5,868 nt of DNA from Aequorivita sp. (lineage in GTDB: Bacteria > Bacteroidota > Bacteroidia > Flavobacteriales > Flavobacteriaceae), in assembly GCA_020435865.1 (NCBI GenBank), contig JAGQYZ010000357.1, positions 1-5,868 of the forward strand, given 5' to 3'. The notes beneath the pieces were generated by a model, which saw only the letters and a list, made by a program, of their open reading frames with translations, did not search any database and was not told the origin of the DNA. The position numbers and the translations under genes were made by a program. Position 1 is the first letter of the stretch. Every line of letters begins with the position of its first letter. Positions 1-5,868 of the stretch are shown here, piece by piece.

Positions 1-1421
1 AAGGCGGTCTTTGGACTGTTTTACCTGATGGCGGAAGAATTTGGCAGGCAACCATTCAATCTGCTGGTGCATTAAATTTAAGTGTGAATTTTGACGATTT
101 TTATTTACCAAAAGGTTCCCGACTTCAACTATATAATGATGACCACACCGATATTATTTCAACTTTCACAAACAATCAAAACAGAGATGAAGGCCAATTG
201 GGCACATGGTTTGTTGAGGGGGATATTATTTGGGTAGAATATTATCAACCACCCAGAACCAAAGGTTCGCCGCGACTGAATATTGAAAGCGTTATTCACG
301 GTTATAGAATGGGAAAGGTGAATGTTCTGGTTGATAGAAATCGCGGATTGAATGATTCTGGCGAATGTAATTATGATGTTAATTGCCCCATAGGGAATGA
401 TTTTGACCAAAAGAAAGATTTGGTAAAAAAAGCAGTCGCATTGCTTAATTTGGGCAATGGCCATTTATGTTCTGCCTCGCTTATTAATAATGCTTTAAAT
501 GATAAAACTCCATATTTATTAACTGCAAACCATTGTTTAGAAAATAGCAATCCTGCGCTTTGGTCTGCCAGATTTAATTGGGTTAGCCCAACCCCAGTTT
601 GCGCTTCGGGAGGAGATAGTGGCGATTTACAAACAAACTTTACAGTTAGTGGTGCCGAGCTAAGAGCAAAAAATAGTTTGAGCGATTTTGCATTGGTTGA
701 ACTTTTTAACCCCATTCCTGAATCTTGGGATGTTGCCTTTGCTGGTTGGGATAATTCTGATGCCAATCCTCAGTTTGAAGTTGGAATACACCATCCAAAC
801 GGTGATATCATGAAAATTTGCCGTGATGATTCCGGTGCTCAAAAAGTTGATGCCAATGGCACTCAAACTTGGTTGATTGGCGGCGGTACACATGGTTCTG
901 GAAATGGTTGGGAAATAGGTACTACTGAAAGTGGTTCTTCAGGATCGCCTCTTTTTGACCAAAACGGTAGGCTTATTGGGCAATTATACGCTGGACAATC
1001 CGCCTGCAATGGCTTGGAAAACAATAACGATTATGATATTTATGGAAGATTCGGTATTTCTTGGAATAGCGGAAATGCTCCCGAAACACGTTTAAAAGAT
1101 TGGTTGGACCCAACAAACATTGGGCACACTACAGTTGAAACACTTCAGAATTTGTTGAACACACCCGATTTCCAATTAATAGGCGAACTTAAAATTTATC
1201 CAAACCCAGCAAGTACTCTCATCACCGTGATGAACAATAGGTATCCACATTTGTCTTACGTATTTTCTAATGCTGTGGGCCAGCGTATTCACTCAGGTTC
1301 TTTGTCTAATACAATGAACACCATTGCTGTAGATGATCTTTCGGAAGGTATCTACTTCCTTCGTTTAGTGGATGAAGACACTAAAGATTCAATCACCAAA
1401 AAAATAATTATAAAAAAATAG
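1..1421 (+). CDS. Secreted trypsin-like serine endopeptidase, lysyl endopeptidase type, with T9SS C-terminal sorting domain (5' partial)
   Basis: The reading frame is open from base 3 with no start inside the window. The GTG at 84 is an internal valine, because the 27 codons before it (GGLWTVLPDGGRIWQ...) continue the propeptide. Numbering residues from base 3, 472 are visible. Residues 1 to about 114 look like the propeptide. The chymotrypsin-fold protease spans about 115-380, with triad His177 (TANHC, bases 531-533), Asp228 (SDFALVEL, 684-686) and Ser313 (GSSGSP, 939-941). Cys122/335, 128/200 and 156/178 have the spacing of the three disulfides of Achromobacter lysyl endopeptidase (recalled from memory). 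Asp345 before IYGRF fits the Asp that gives lysine specificity. Residues 396-472 (LKIYPNPAS... to KKIIIKK) form a type A Por sorting domain, so export through the type IX system to the surface or medium is expected. Lysine specificity is inference; the protease class and the sorting domain are clear. Confidence 0.93.
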   Translation, partial: GGLWTVLPDGGRIWQATIQSAGALNLSVNFDDFYLPKGSRLQLYNDDHTDIISTFTNNQNRDEGQLGTWFVEGDIIWVEYYQPPRTKGSPRLNIESVIHGYRMGKVNVLVDRNRGLNDSGECNYDVNCPIGNDFDQKKDLVKKAVALLNLGNGHLCSASLINNALNDKTPYLLTANHCLENSNPALWSARFNWVSPTPVCASGGDSGDLQTNFTVSGAELRAKNSLSDFALVELFNPIPESWDVAFAGWDNSDANPQFEVGIHHPNGDIMKICRDDSGAQKVDANGTQTWLIGGGTHGSGNGWEIGTTESGSSGSPLFDQNGRLIGQLYAGQSACNGLENNNDYDIYGRFGISWNSGNAPETRLKDWLDPTNIGHTTVETLQNLLNTPDFQLIGELKIYPNPASTLITVMNNRYPHLSYVFSNAVGQRIHSGSLSNTMNTIAVDDLSEGIYFLRLVDEDTKDSITKKIIIKK

Positions 1422-1442
1422 GCATTATTCTCTTTATGTATT

Positions 1443-1476
1443 AAGCCTCTATTCTGAAACGGAAAGGGGCTTTTTT
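1443..1476 (+). terminator. Rho-independent terminator after the protease gene
   Basis: AAGCCTC (1443-1449) pairs with GGGGCTT (1466-1472), seven pairs including one T-G wobble. The 3' arm runs into T1471-1476. Extra pairs inside the loop (TTC 1452-1454 with GAA 1462-1464) may lengthen the stem. It starts 22 nt after the protease stop and separates that gene from rlmN. Confidence 0.8.
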
Positions 1477-1489
1477 ACTTTAAATACCC

Positions 1490-1497
1490 TAATTTTG
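1490..1497 (+). promoter_or_regulatory. Bacteroidota-type -7 promoter element of rlmN
   Basis: TAATTTTG matches the Bacteroidota housekeeping -7 consensus TAnnTTTG. It ends only 4 nt before the ATG at 1502, so transcription would begin at or next to the start codon. I see no TTG-type -33 element at the expected distance; that region is the T-run of the terminator. Confidence 0.6.
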
Positions 1498-1501
1498 CAC
1501 G

Positions 1502-2542
1502 ATGGTTTCAGAAAAAAAAGACATACGGGCACTTTCAAAAGAAGAACTTAGAAGTTTTTTTGTAAGTATTGGAGATAAAGCTTTTCGTGGAACTCAGGTT
1601 TATGAATGGCTTTGGAGTAAGGGTAGCCATAGTTTTGATGAAATGACAAATCTTTCAAAGGAAACCCGTGCGCATCTCAACGAAAACTTTGTCATTAATC
1701 ATATTAAGGTTGACCAAATTCAAAAAAGTAATGACGGCACTATTAAAAATGCAGTTAAGCTTCACGATAATTTGGTTGTGGAATCCGTCTTAATTCCTAC
1801 GAAAAAGCGGACAACTGCCTGCGTTTCCTCGCAAGTGGGCTGCAGTTTGGACTGTACTTTTTGCGCCACTGCCCGATTGAAAAGAATGCGGAATCTAAAC
1901 CCAGATGAAATCTATGATCAAGTGGTTGCAATTGATAAAGAAAGCAGACTATATCACAACAAGCCACTATCTAATATTGTTTTTATGGGAATGGGCGAAC
2001 CACTCATGAATTATAAAAATGTACTGGAATCCATCGAAAAAATCACGAATGATGAAGGCTTGGGAATGTCGCCAAAGCGAATCACAGTTTCCACATCCGG
2101 CGTACCTAAAATGATAAAAAAATTGGCCGATGATGAGGTAAAATTTAACCTTGCCGTTTCTCTACATTCTGCAATTCAAGAAACGCGCGAGCAGATTATG
2201 CCTTTTGCCAAAAACTTTACTTTAGAAGATCTCCAAGAATCTTTAGAGTACTGGTACGGCAAAACCAAACGAAAAATTACGTATGAATACATTGTTTGGA
2301 AAGACATAAACGACAAGTGGGCAGATATTGAGGCGTTGGTTACTTTTTGCAAATACGTACCCTGCAAAGTAAACATTATTGAATACAACCCCATTGATGA
2401 TGGCCATTTTCAACAAGCTTCTTCAACAGTTATTGATGATTACATTGAAGCTTTGGAACATAACCGGATTCCTGTAACCGTGCGCCGAAGTAGAGGAAAA
2501 GATATTGATGCGGCTTGTGGGCAGTTGGCAAACAAGCAATAA
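1502..2542 (+). CDS. rlmN: Dual-specificity rRNA/tRNA adenine-C2 methyltransferase RlmN
   Basis: A 346-residue cytoplasmic radical-SAM enzyme, close to the usual family length. The family methylates C2 of A2503 in 23S rRNA and of A37 in some tRNAs. The 4Fe-4S motif CxxxCxxC is Cys114, Cys118 and Cys121 (CSLDCTFC), preceded by the family sequence CVSSQVGC (Cys107). The SAM-binding GMGEP is at 163-167 and TVSTSG at 195-200. Cys339 in DIDAACGQL is the C-terminal cysteine that carries the methyl group in the RlmN/Cfr mechanism. Glu94 (VESVLIP) matches E. coli Glu105 by spacing. The N-terminal accessory domain (about 1-90) contains FRGTQVYEWLW, as in RlmN proteins. The start is the ATG just after a -7 element; no Shine-Dalgarno is visible, which is normal in this phylum. 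All key residues are present. Cfr is much less likely given the flavobacterial housekeeping context. Confidence 0.96.
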   Translation: MVSEKKDIRALSKEELRSFFVSIGDKAFRGTQVYEWLWSKGSHSFDEMTNLSKETRAHLNENFVINHIKVDQIQKSNDGTIKNAVKLHDNLVVESVLIPTKKRTTACVSSQVGCSLDCTFCATARLKRMRNLNPDEIYDQVVAIDKESRLYHNKPLSNIVFMGMGEPLMNYKNVLESIEKITNDEGLGMSPKRITVSTSGVPKMIKKLADDEVKFNLAVSLHSAIQETREQIMPFAKNFTLEDLQESLEYWYGKTKRKITYEYIVWKDINDKWADIEALVTFCKYVPCKVNIIEYNPIDDGHFQQASSTVIDDYIEALEHNRIPVTVRRSRGKDIDAACGQLANKQ

Positions 2543-2579
2543 ACCACCTTTCTATTTTCTTTGTTTTTAGAAATGGTTT
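2541..2579 (+). other. Hairpin overlapping the rlmN stop codon
   Basis: AAACCA (2541-2546) pairs with TGGTTT (2574-2579), and TTTCTA (2549-2554) pairs with TAGAAA (2568-2573). This gives a 12-bp stem with a 2-nt CC bulge and a T-rich 13-nt loop. The 5' arm begins inside the TAA stop (2540-2542). No T-run follows on either strand, so it is not a standard intrinsic terminator. It may protect the 3' end of the mRNA or attenuate read-through. Confidence 0.5.
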
Positions 2580-2607
2580 AATTCAAAAACCGTCATTCAA
2601 ATTTCCC

Positions 2608-2615
2608 TATCTTTG
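2608..2615 (+). promoter_or_regulatory. Bacteroidota-type -7 promoter element of the polyprenyl synthase gene
   Basis: TATCTTTG is an exact TAnnTTTG match, with 7 nt between it and the ATG at 2623. The preceding CCC gives CCCTAnnTTTG, the same context as the element before rlmN. A -33 TTTG at the usual distance is not visible. Confidence 0.6.
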
Positions 2616-2622
2616 AAACTTT

Positions 2623-3600
2623 ATGAAGATAGTTTCGCGCATCAAACTTCCCATTGAAAAAGAAATGGAGCTTTTTGAAAAAAAGTTCACTGCCTCCATG
2701 TCTTCCAAAGTTTCGCTTCTTAACAGAATCACCCATTATGTAGTAAACAGAAAAGGAAAACAGATGCGCCCCATGTTCGTTTTTCTCATTGCTAAAATGA
2801 CCAATAATGGCGAAGTGAACGAGCGTACCTTTCGTGGCGCTTCCGTTATAGAGCTTATCCATACAGCAACTTTGGTGCACGATGACGTGGTGGATGACAG
2901 CAACCGCCGCCGTGGTTTTTTCTCTATAAATGCACTTTGGAAAAACAAAATCGCCGTTCTTGTTGGCGATTATCTGCTTTCAAAAGGATTATTGCTTTCC
3001 ATTGATAATGATGATTTCGATTTGCTAAAAATTATTTCAGTTGCCGTTCGTGAAATGAGCGAGGGCGAACTACTACAAATTGAAAAGGCCCGAAGCCTTG
3101 ATATTACCGAGGAAGTCTATTTCGAAATAATCCGCCAAAAAACCGCTACCCTAATTGCTGCGTGTAGTGCAATGGGCGCCCGTTCTGTAATGGCTCCCGA
3201 TGAAGAAGTTGAAAAAATGCGCAAGTTTGGCGAGCTCATCGGAACTGCTTTTCAAATAAAGGATGATCTTTTTGATTATGGCAACGAGCACATCGGCAAA
3301 CCTACGGGCATTGATATTAAGGAGCAAAAAATGACCTTGCCTTTAATATATGCAATAAATAATTCTACTTCTGAAGAAAAAAAATGGCTCATCAATTCCG
3401 TAAAAAATCATAACAAAGACAAACTGCGCGTAAAGGAAGTCATCACTTTTGTAAAAGAAAACGGTGGGCTAGATTATGCTGTTGCGAAAATGAAGGAATA
3501 CCAACAGGAAGCCCTTTATCTTTTGGAAGATTATCCCGCCTCACCTTATAAAGAATCGCTAGTTTTGATGGTGAATTATGTAATTGATAGAAAGAAGTAA
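2623..3600 (+). CDS. Long-chain trans-polyprenyl diphosphate synthase
   Basis: A 325-residue all-helical isoprenoid synthase, the family's usual length. It condenses isopentenyl diphosphate onto an allylic primer; the product primes quinone side-chain assembly. The first aspartate-rich motif is Asp87-Asp88-x-x-Asp91 (LVHDDVVDD), followed by RRRG at 95-98. The second is Asp214-Asp215-x-x-Asp218 (QIKDDLFDYG), followed by GKP (225-227). GKQMRP (45-50) is the isopentenyl diphosphate-binding segment. Ala82, five residues before the first motif, is small, as in long-chain synthases, and argues against a farnesyl or geranylgeranyl product. Flavobacteria mostly make menaquinone-6, so a hexaprenyl product is the likely guess; chain length cannot be read directly. 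It is related to IspB-type enzymes, but the symbol is withheld. The start MKIVSRIKLPIEKEMELFEKK fits flavobacterial homologues. It lies 80 nt after rlmN and appears to have its own promoter. Confidence 0.93.
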   Translation: MKIVSRIKLPIEKEMELFEKKFTASMSSKVSLLNRITHYVVNRKGKQMRPMFVFLIAKMTNNGEVNERTFRGASVIELIHTATLVHDDVVDDSNRRRGFFSINALWKNKIAVLVGDYLLSKGLLLSIDNDDFDLLKIISVAVREMSEGELLQIEKARSLDITEEVYFEIIRQKTATLIAACSAMGARSVMAPDEEVEKMRKFGELIGTAFQIKDDLFDYGNEHIGKPTGIDIKEQKMTLPLIYAINNSTSEEKKWLINSVKNHNKDKLRVKEVITFVKENGGLDYAVAKMKEYQQEALYLLEDYPASPYKESLVLMVNYVIDRKK

Positions 3601-3658
3601 ATCTTTCAAAAGTCCAATGGTTAAAATTTGTGTAATTCAAAATGTAGTGTGAGTTTAG

Positions 3659-3724
3659 TATGGGTGTTTCATACTGTATTCATACTTTATCTATGACTTA
3701 TCTATGGCTTTGGGTAGGCTTTTA
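3659..3724. repeat. Degenerate tandem array with 11-bp period in the intergenic region
   Basis: About six head-to-tail 11-bp units loosely follow YATRNYTTATC. The units at 3670 and 3681 agree at 9 of 11 positions. TTATCTATG occurs at 3687-3695 and again at 3698-3706. The flanking units (3659, 3703 and 3714) are more diverged. Because 11 is not a multiple of three the array is not a coding repeat. The phase is close to one helical turn, so each unit would present the same DNA face. Confidence 0.55.
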
Positions 3725-3783
3725 TACGGGTGAACCTAGGGTTTGATTCTTCTTAAAATAATATGTAAATAGAATGCATACCG

Positions 3784-3803
3784 GATTACAATAATCTTTT
3801 TTT
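3784..3803 (+). terminator. Weak hairpin plus T-run upstream of the sigma operon
   Basis: GATTA (3784-3788) pairs with TAATC (3792-3796) around a CAA loop, followed directly by seven T (3797-3803). The stem is short and AT-rich, so it would be a weak terminator. It sits just before the ECF promoter and could stop read-through from the polyprenyl synthase gene. The T-run could equally be an AT-rich upstream promoter region. Confidence 0.35.
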
Positions 3804-3810
3804 ATCATCA

Positions 3811-3840
3811 GGCAACCATTCTTCAAAAACCTGCGTCTAA
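3811..3840 (+). promoter_or_regulatory. ECF-type promoter of the sigma operon, probably self-activated
   Basis: A -35 element GGCAACC (3811-3817) is separated by 16 nt from a -10 element CGTCTAA (3834-3840). The AAC core in the -35, CGTC in the -10 and 16-17 nt spacing are general hallmarks of ECF sigma promoters, and such promoters often precede ECF genes that activate themselves. Transcription would start near 3846, giving a leader of about 25 nt before the GTG at 3871. No TAnnTTTG element is seen in 3601-3870. Confidence 0.7.
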
Positions 3841-3870
3841 TAAAGTAGAGGCATAAACAGCAAAGCTTGA

Positions 3871-4437
3871 GTGAAGATTATAGCTTTACATAAAAACTAT
3901 TCAAAATTAATTGACAAAGCGTCCAAAGGTGATCGCCGTGCGCAGCATCAACTATTTGAAATTTTTTCACCAAAAATGCTGGGTGTTTGCAGACAGTATT
4001 TAAAAAATAATGGTTTGGCTGAAGAAGTAATGCTTTCGGGATTTTTCAAGATGTTCACACATTTAAAGGATTTTAAAAATGAAGGCAGTTTTGAAGGTTG
4101 GGTTCGCCGGATAATGGTGAACGAAAGTATTTCACAACTTCGGAAAGACAAAAAGTTGCATTTCATTTCCGAAACCGAGATAGAGAACACAACGGAGCAT
4201 GCTACTTTTATTGAAACCGAACTGGAAGAAACTGACATCCAAAAAATGATAGACAGTCTGCCGGACGGTTACAAAACGGTTTTTGTGCTTTATGCGGTAG
4301 AAGGTTATAAACACAGTGAAATTGGAGAATTGTTGCAGATAAGCGAGAACACTTCAAAAACACAACTTTTCAAAGCTCGTAAAATGCTTCAAAATATGGT
4401 TAAACAACAAAACAATTTAAGTTATGGCACCCTATAA
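3871..4437 (+). CDS. ECF-family RNA polymerase sigma factor
   Basis: A 188-residue sigma-70 family protein with only the sigma-2 and sigma-4 domains, the size of an ECF factor. Sigma-2 spans about 14-92 and includes AQHQLFEIFSPKMLGVCRQY and the promoter-melting and -10 region GSFEGWVRRIMVN (72-84). A short acidic linker (about 100-122, ETELEE) follows. Sigma-4 (about 123-178) carries DSLPDGYKTVFVLYAVEGY and the helix-turn-helix HSEIGELLQISENTSK, which reads the -35. The start is GTG: an in-frame TGA lies immediately upstream (3868-3870), and MKIIALH fits the N-termini of flavobacterial relatives. The 3' end overlaps the next gene by 14 nt, suggesting translational coupling. A fitting ECF promoter lies 30 nt upstream, so autoregulation is likely. 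The inducing signal is unknown. Confidence 0.93.
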   Translation: MKIIALHKNYSKLIDKASKGDRRAQHQLFEIFSPKMLGVCRQYLKNNGLAEEVMLSGFFKMFTHLKDFKNEGSFEGWVRRIMVNESISQLRKDKKLHFISETEIENTTEHATFIETELEETDIQKMIDSLPDGYKTVFVLYAVEGYKHSEIGELLQISENTSKTQLFKARKMLQNMVKQQNNLSYGTL

Positions 4438-5227
4438 ACTAGAAGACAATATCCGCGAAAAGCTGGAAGCGAGGGAATTGAAACCTTCCGCAGACGCATG
4501 GAAAAAACTAGAAGCAAAATTGGATGCTGGGCAGCCCAAAAAGAAAGCCGTGGTTTTGTATTACGTTGCCGCAAGTTTTGTTGGGATCTTAATTTTGGCC
4601 TCTTTTTTCTTTACCAGAAATAGTTCTGGAGAGAACAATCAAATAGTAAATGAAACCATAGAGCAGAACAATATTGAAAAACAGCCTGAAATAATTCCAA
4701 ATGATACTAAAATCGAAGAAATTGCTTCTGAAGAAAATCATTCAGAAAAACAGGAAGCTGTAAAATCAAAAGGTGAAGAAAGGCAAAAGCCGAAATCAAC
4801 TTCAATAAAACTACTTCCACATAAAAAATCTGAAATAGACAAAAAAGTTGATAAGACAGATGCAATTGCTAAAGTCACAAAAGTAGAAGCGGAGCAACCT
4901 CTGAAAACATCAATACAGAATACAACACAGAATCAGAATAAGGAAGACAAGCTTTTCAATCAAAAAATAGAAGAAGTAGTAGCCTCCGTAAAAAAATTGC
5001 AAGAAAATAATACAGAAGTTAATACAACGGATGTGGAAGCATTATTAAACAACGCCCGACGTGAAATAGAGACCCAGCGAATTATAAACAATCCAAAAGT
5101 AGATGCGACCGCATTATTGGAGGATGTGGAATGGGAACTGGAAAAAAGTTTCCGCGACAAGGTTTTTGACGCTCTTGGTGAAGGTTATAATAAAGTAAGA
5201 ACCGCAGTTTCAGAACGGAATGATTAA
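4424..5227 (+). CDS. Single-pass membrane protein in anti-sigma position (putative anti-sigma factor)
   Basis: 267 residues. A cytoplasmic amphipathic segment (1-38, with LEDNIREKLEARELKPSADA) resembles the short N-termini of Bacteroidota anti-sigma-like proteins, which often carry a PSxxxWxxLExKL-type motif (Trp26 here). One transmembrane helix spans about 42-64 (VVLYYVAASFVGILILASFF), followed by a positive residue. The rest (65-267) should be periplasmic. Residues 65-200 are low-complexity, rich in Glu, Lys, Asn and Gln, and probably disordered. Residues 203-267 look helical and better conserved in character (DVEALLNNARREIE, LLEDVEWELEKSFRDKVF, GYNKVRTAVSERN). There is no cysteine, so it is not a zinc-type (ZAS) anti-sigma factor. 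It starts inside the sigma gene, which suggests coupled translation and matched amounts. The anti-sigma role is inferred from position and topology only. Confidence 0.85.
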   Translation: MAPYKLEDNIREKLEARELKPSADAWKKLEAKLDAGQPKKKAVVLYYVAASFVGILILASFFFTRNSSGENNQIVNETIEQNNIEKQPEIIPNDTKIEEIASEENHSEKQEAVKSKGEERQKPKSTSIKLLPHKKSEIDKKVDKTDAIAKVTKVEAEQPLKTSIQNTTQNQNKEDKLFNQKIEEVVASVKKLQENNTEVNTTDVEALLNNARREIETQRIINNPKVDATALLEDVEWELEKSFRDKVFDALGEGYNKVRTAVSERND

Positions 5228-5285
5228 AAAATTAGACAATTACCCATTCATCAATAAATCATCATTAATCAAAAATCGAACAGTT

Positions 5286-5868
5286 ATGAAATCATTAATT
5301 ACACTCACAATTACCCTTACAATTTGGTTGCTTGCATCGTGTTTAGCCAACGCACAGGAAACCGACCACGACACACAGACTTCCATAGAGCAGCTTACCA
5401 CTCTTAAAGAAAAGATAATTCAAGAAGAAAAGGAAGCTTTAAAAGCTGATGTAGAAAATATCAATGCCCGTTTACAAAGTGAGAACATTCAAGAATCTGA
5501 AGCCGAAACCCTAAAACAAGAAGCCGCAGAAAGACATGCGCTGAATATTGAAAATCGCCTTGCCATAATAGATAATAAAGTAGCACTCTTAAAACGAAAC
5601 GGAAGCATTGAAGAAGATGAAGTCAATGGAATGATTATTCGTATTGGTTCCAGTGGAAAAAATAGTGAAAATGAAAACGTTCTATATATTGGTCCCAAAA
5701 ATAAAAAACGCAAATATGACCGTCGCACTACCTCAGACATGGTATTTGCTTTTGGGTTGAACAATGTAATTACAAAAGGAGAATCTTTACAGGATTCAGA
5801 TTTCAAAGTTGCTGGCAGTCGTTTTGCAGAAATAGGTTGGGCATGGAAAACCCGCGTTTTCAAAAACA
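5286..5868 (+). CDS. Exported coiled-coil protein, probable outer-membrane beta-barrel (3' partial)
   Basis: The frame is open from the ATG at 5286 to the window end, giving 194 complete codons. Residues 1-23 form a signal peptide (MKSLITLTITLTIWLLASCL, then ANA before Gln24). A cut after ANA is plausible, but LASC (16-19) also matches a lipobox. Residues about 33-105 are a charged helix, probably a coiled coil (LKEKIIQEEKEALKADVENI, then RLAIIDNKVALLKRNG). After a polar linker with KNKKRKYDRR, residues 149-194 (TTSDMVFAFGLNNVI, FKVAGSRFAEIGWAWKTRVF) alternate aromatic and polar residues like the first strands of an outer-membrane barrel. The barrel call is inference, since most of that domain lies outside the window. 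It follows the anti-sigma-like gene by 58 nt with no terminator or promoter seen between them, so it is probably in the same operon. Its function is not known. Confidence 0.85.
   Translation, partial: MKSLITLTITLTIWLLASCLANAQETDHDTQTSIEQLTTLKEKIIQEEKEALKADVENINARLQSENIQESEAETLKQEAAERHALNIENRLAIIDNKVALLKRNGSIEEDEVNGMIIRIGSSGKNSENENVLYIGPKNKKRKYDRRTTSDMVFAFGLNNVITKGESLQDSDFKVAGSRFAEIGWAWKTRVFKN

Noticed and set aside
45..57. CAGGCAACCATTC, a 13-nt exact copy of the ECF -35 region at 3809-3821
   Set aside because: It lies within the protease propeptide codons and no CGTC-type -10 follows at 16-17 nt. One such match in a window this size can arise by chance.
84..86. GTG as the start of the protease gene
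   Set aside because: The same frame stays open to the window edge and the upstream residues are typical of this propeptide, so this GTG is an internal valine.
371..766. Minus-strand reading frame of about 131 codons inside the protease gene
   Set aside because: It is antisense to the catalytic domain, whose triad and cysteines are intact; no promoter or recognisable motif supports it.
3733..3743. Near-palindrome AACCTAGGGTT downstream of the 11-bp array
   Set aside because: It is too short and isolated to call an operator without comparison to other genomes.
3601..3870. Small gene or RNA gene in the intergenic region
   Set aside because: No open frame with a plausible start and protein-like composition was found, and no tRNA-like or riboswitch-like fold was recognised.
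5228..5285. Possible separate promoter or terminator between the membrane-protein and exported-protein genes
   Set aside because: No TAnnTTTG, GGCAACC/CGTC pair or hairpin with T-run is visible in these 58 nt; short ATCA-rich repeats there look like base composition.
5489..5863. Minus-strand reading frame of about 124 codons at the right end
   Set aside because: It is antisense to the exported coiled-coil protein gene, which has a signal peptide and sensible composition; the antisense product looks like a shadow.

Overview
The window looks like part of a Flavobacteriaceae (Bacteroidota) chromosome. The evidence is AT-rich DNA, a secreted protease with a type IX secretion (Por-type) C-terminal domain, no clear Shine-Dalgarno sequences, promoter elements of the Bacteroidota TAnnTTTG type, and an ECF sigma operon whose proteins resemble flavobacterial ones. 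The genus cannot be fixed by reading alone; an Aequorivita/Gramella-like relative is only a guess. All genes are on the + strand.

Left part (1-1500): the 3' portion of a large secreted serine endopeptidase gene of the lysyl endopeptidase type. It enters from before the window and ends in a T9SS sorting domain. A rho-independent terminator follows, then a -7 promoter element almost touching the next start codon.

Middle (1502-3600): two housekeeping genes, rlmN (radical-SAM methyltransferase for 23S rRNA and tRNA adenine C2) and a trans-polyprenyl diphosphate synthase that probably makes the menaquinone side chain. Each has its own TAnnTTTG element so close to the ATG that the transcripts may be leaderless. 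A hairpin overlaps the rlmN stop codon.

Intergenic 3601-3870: no gene. It holds a degenerate tandem array with an 11-bp period (about 3659-3724), a weak hairpin plus T-run (3784-3803), and a good ECF-type promoter (GGCAACC, 16-nt spacer, CGTCTAA; 3811-3840).

Right part (3871-5868): a three-gene unit. An ECF sigma factor starts with GTG and overlaps by 14 nt a single-pass membrane protein in the usual anti-sigma position. After 58 nt comes an exported coiled-coil protein that is probably an outer-membrane barrel and is cut by the window end. The layout suggests a self-activating envelope-response module: sigma in the cytoplasm, a membrane protein spanning the inner membrane, and an outer-membrane protein. 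The function of the last two proteins is unknown. The promoter and this module, together with the 11-bp array, are the parts most worth following up.
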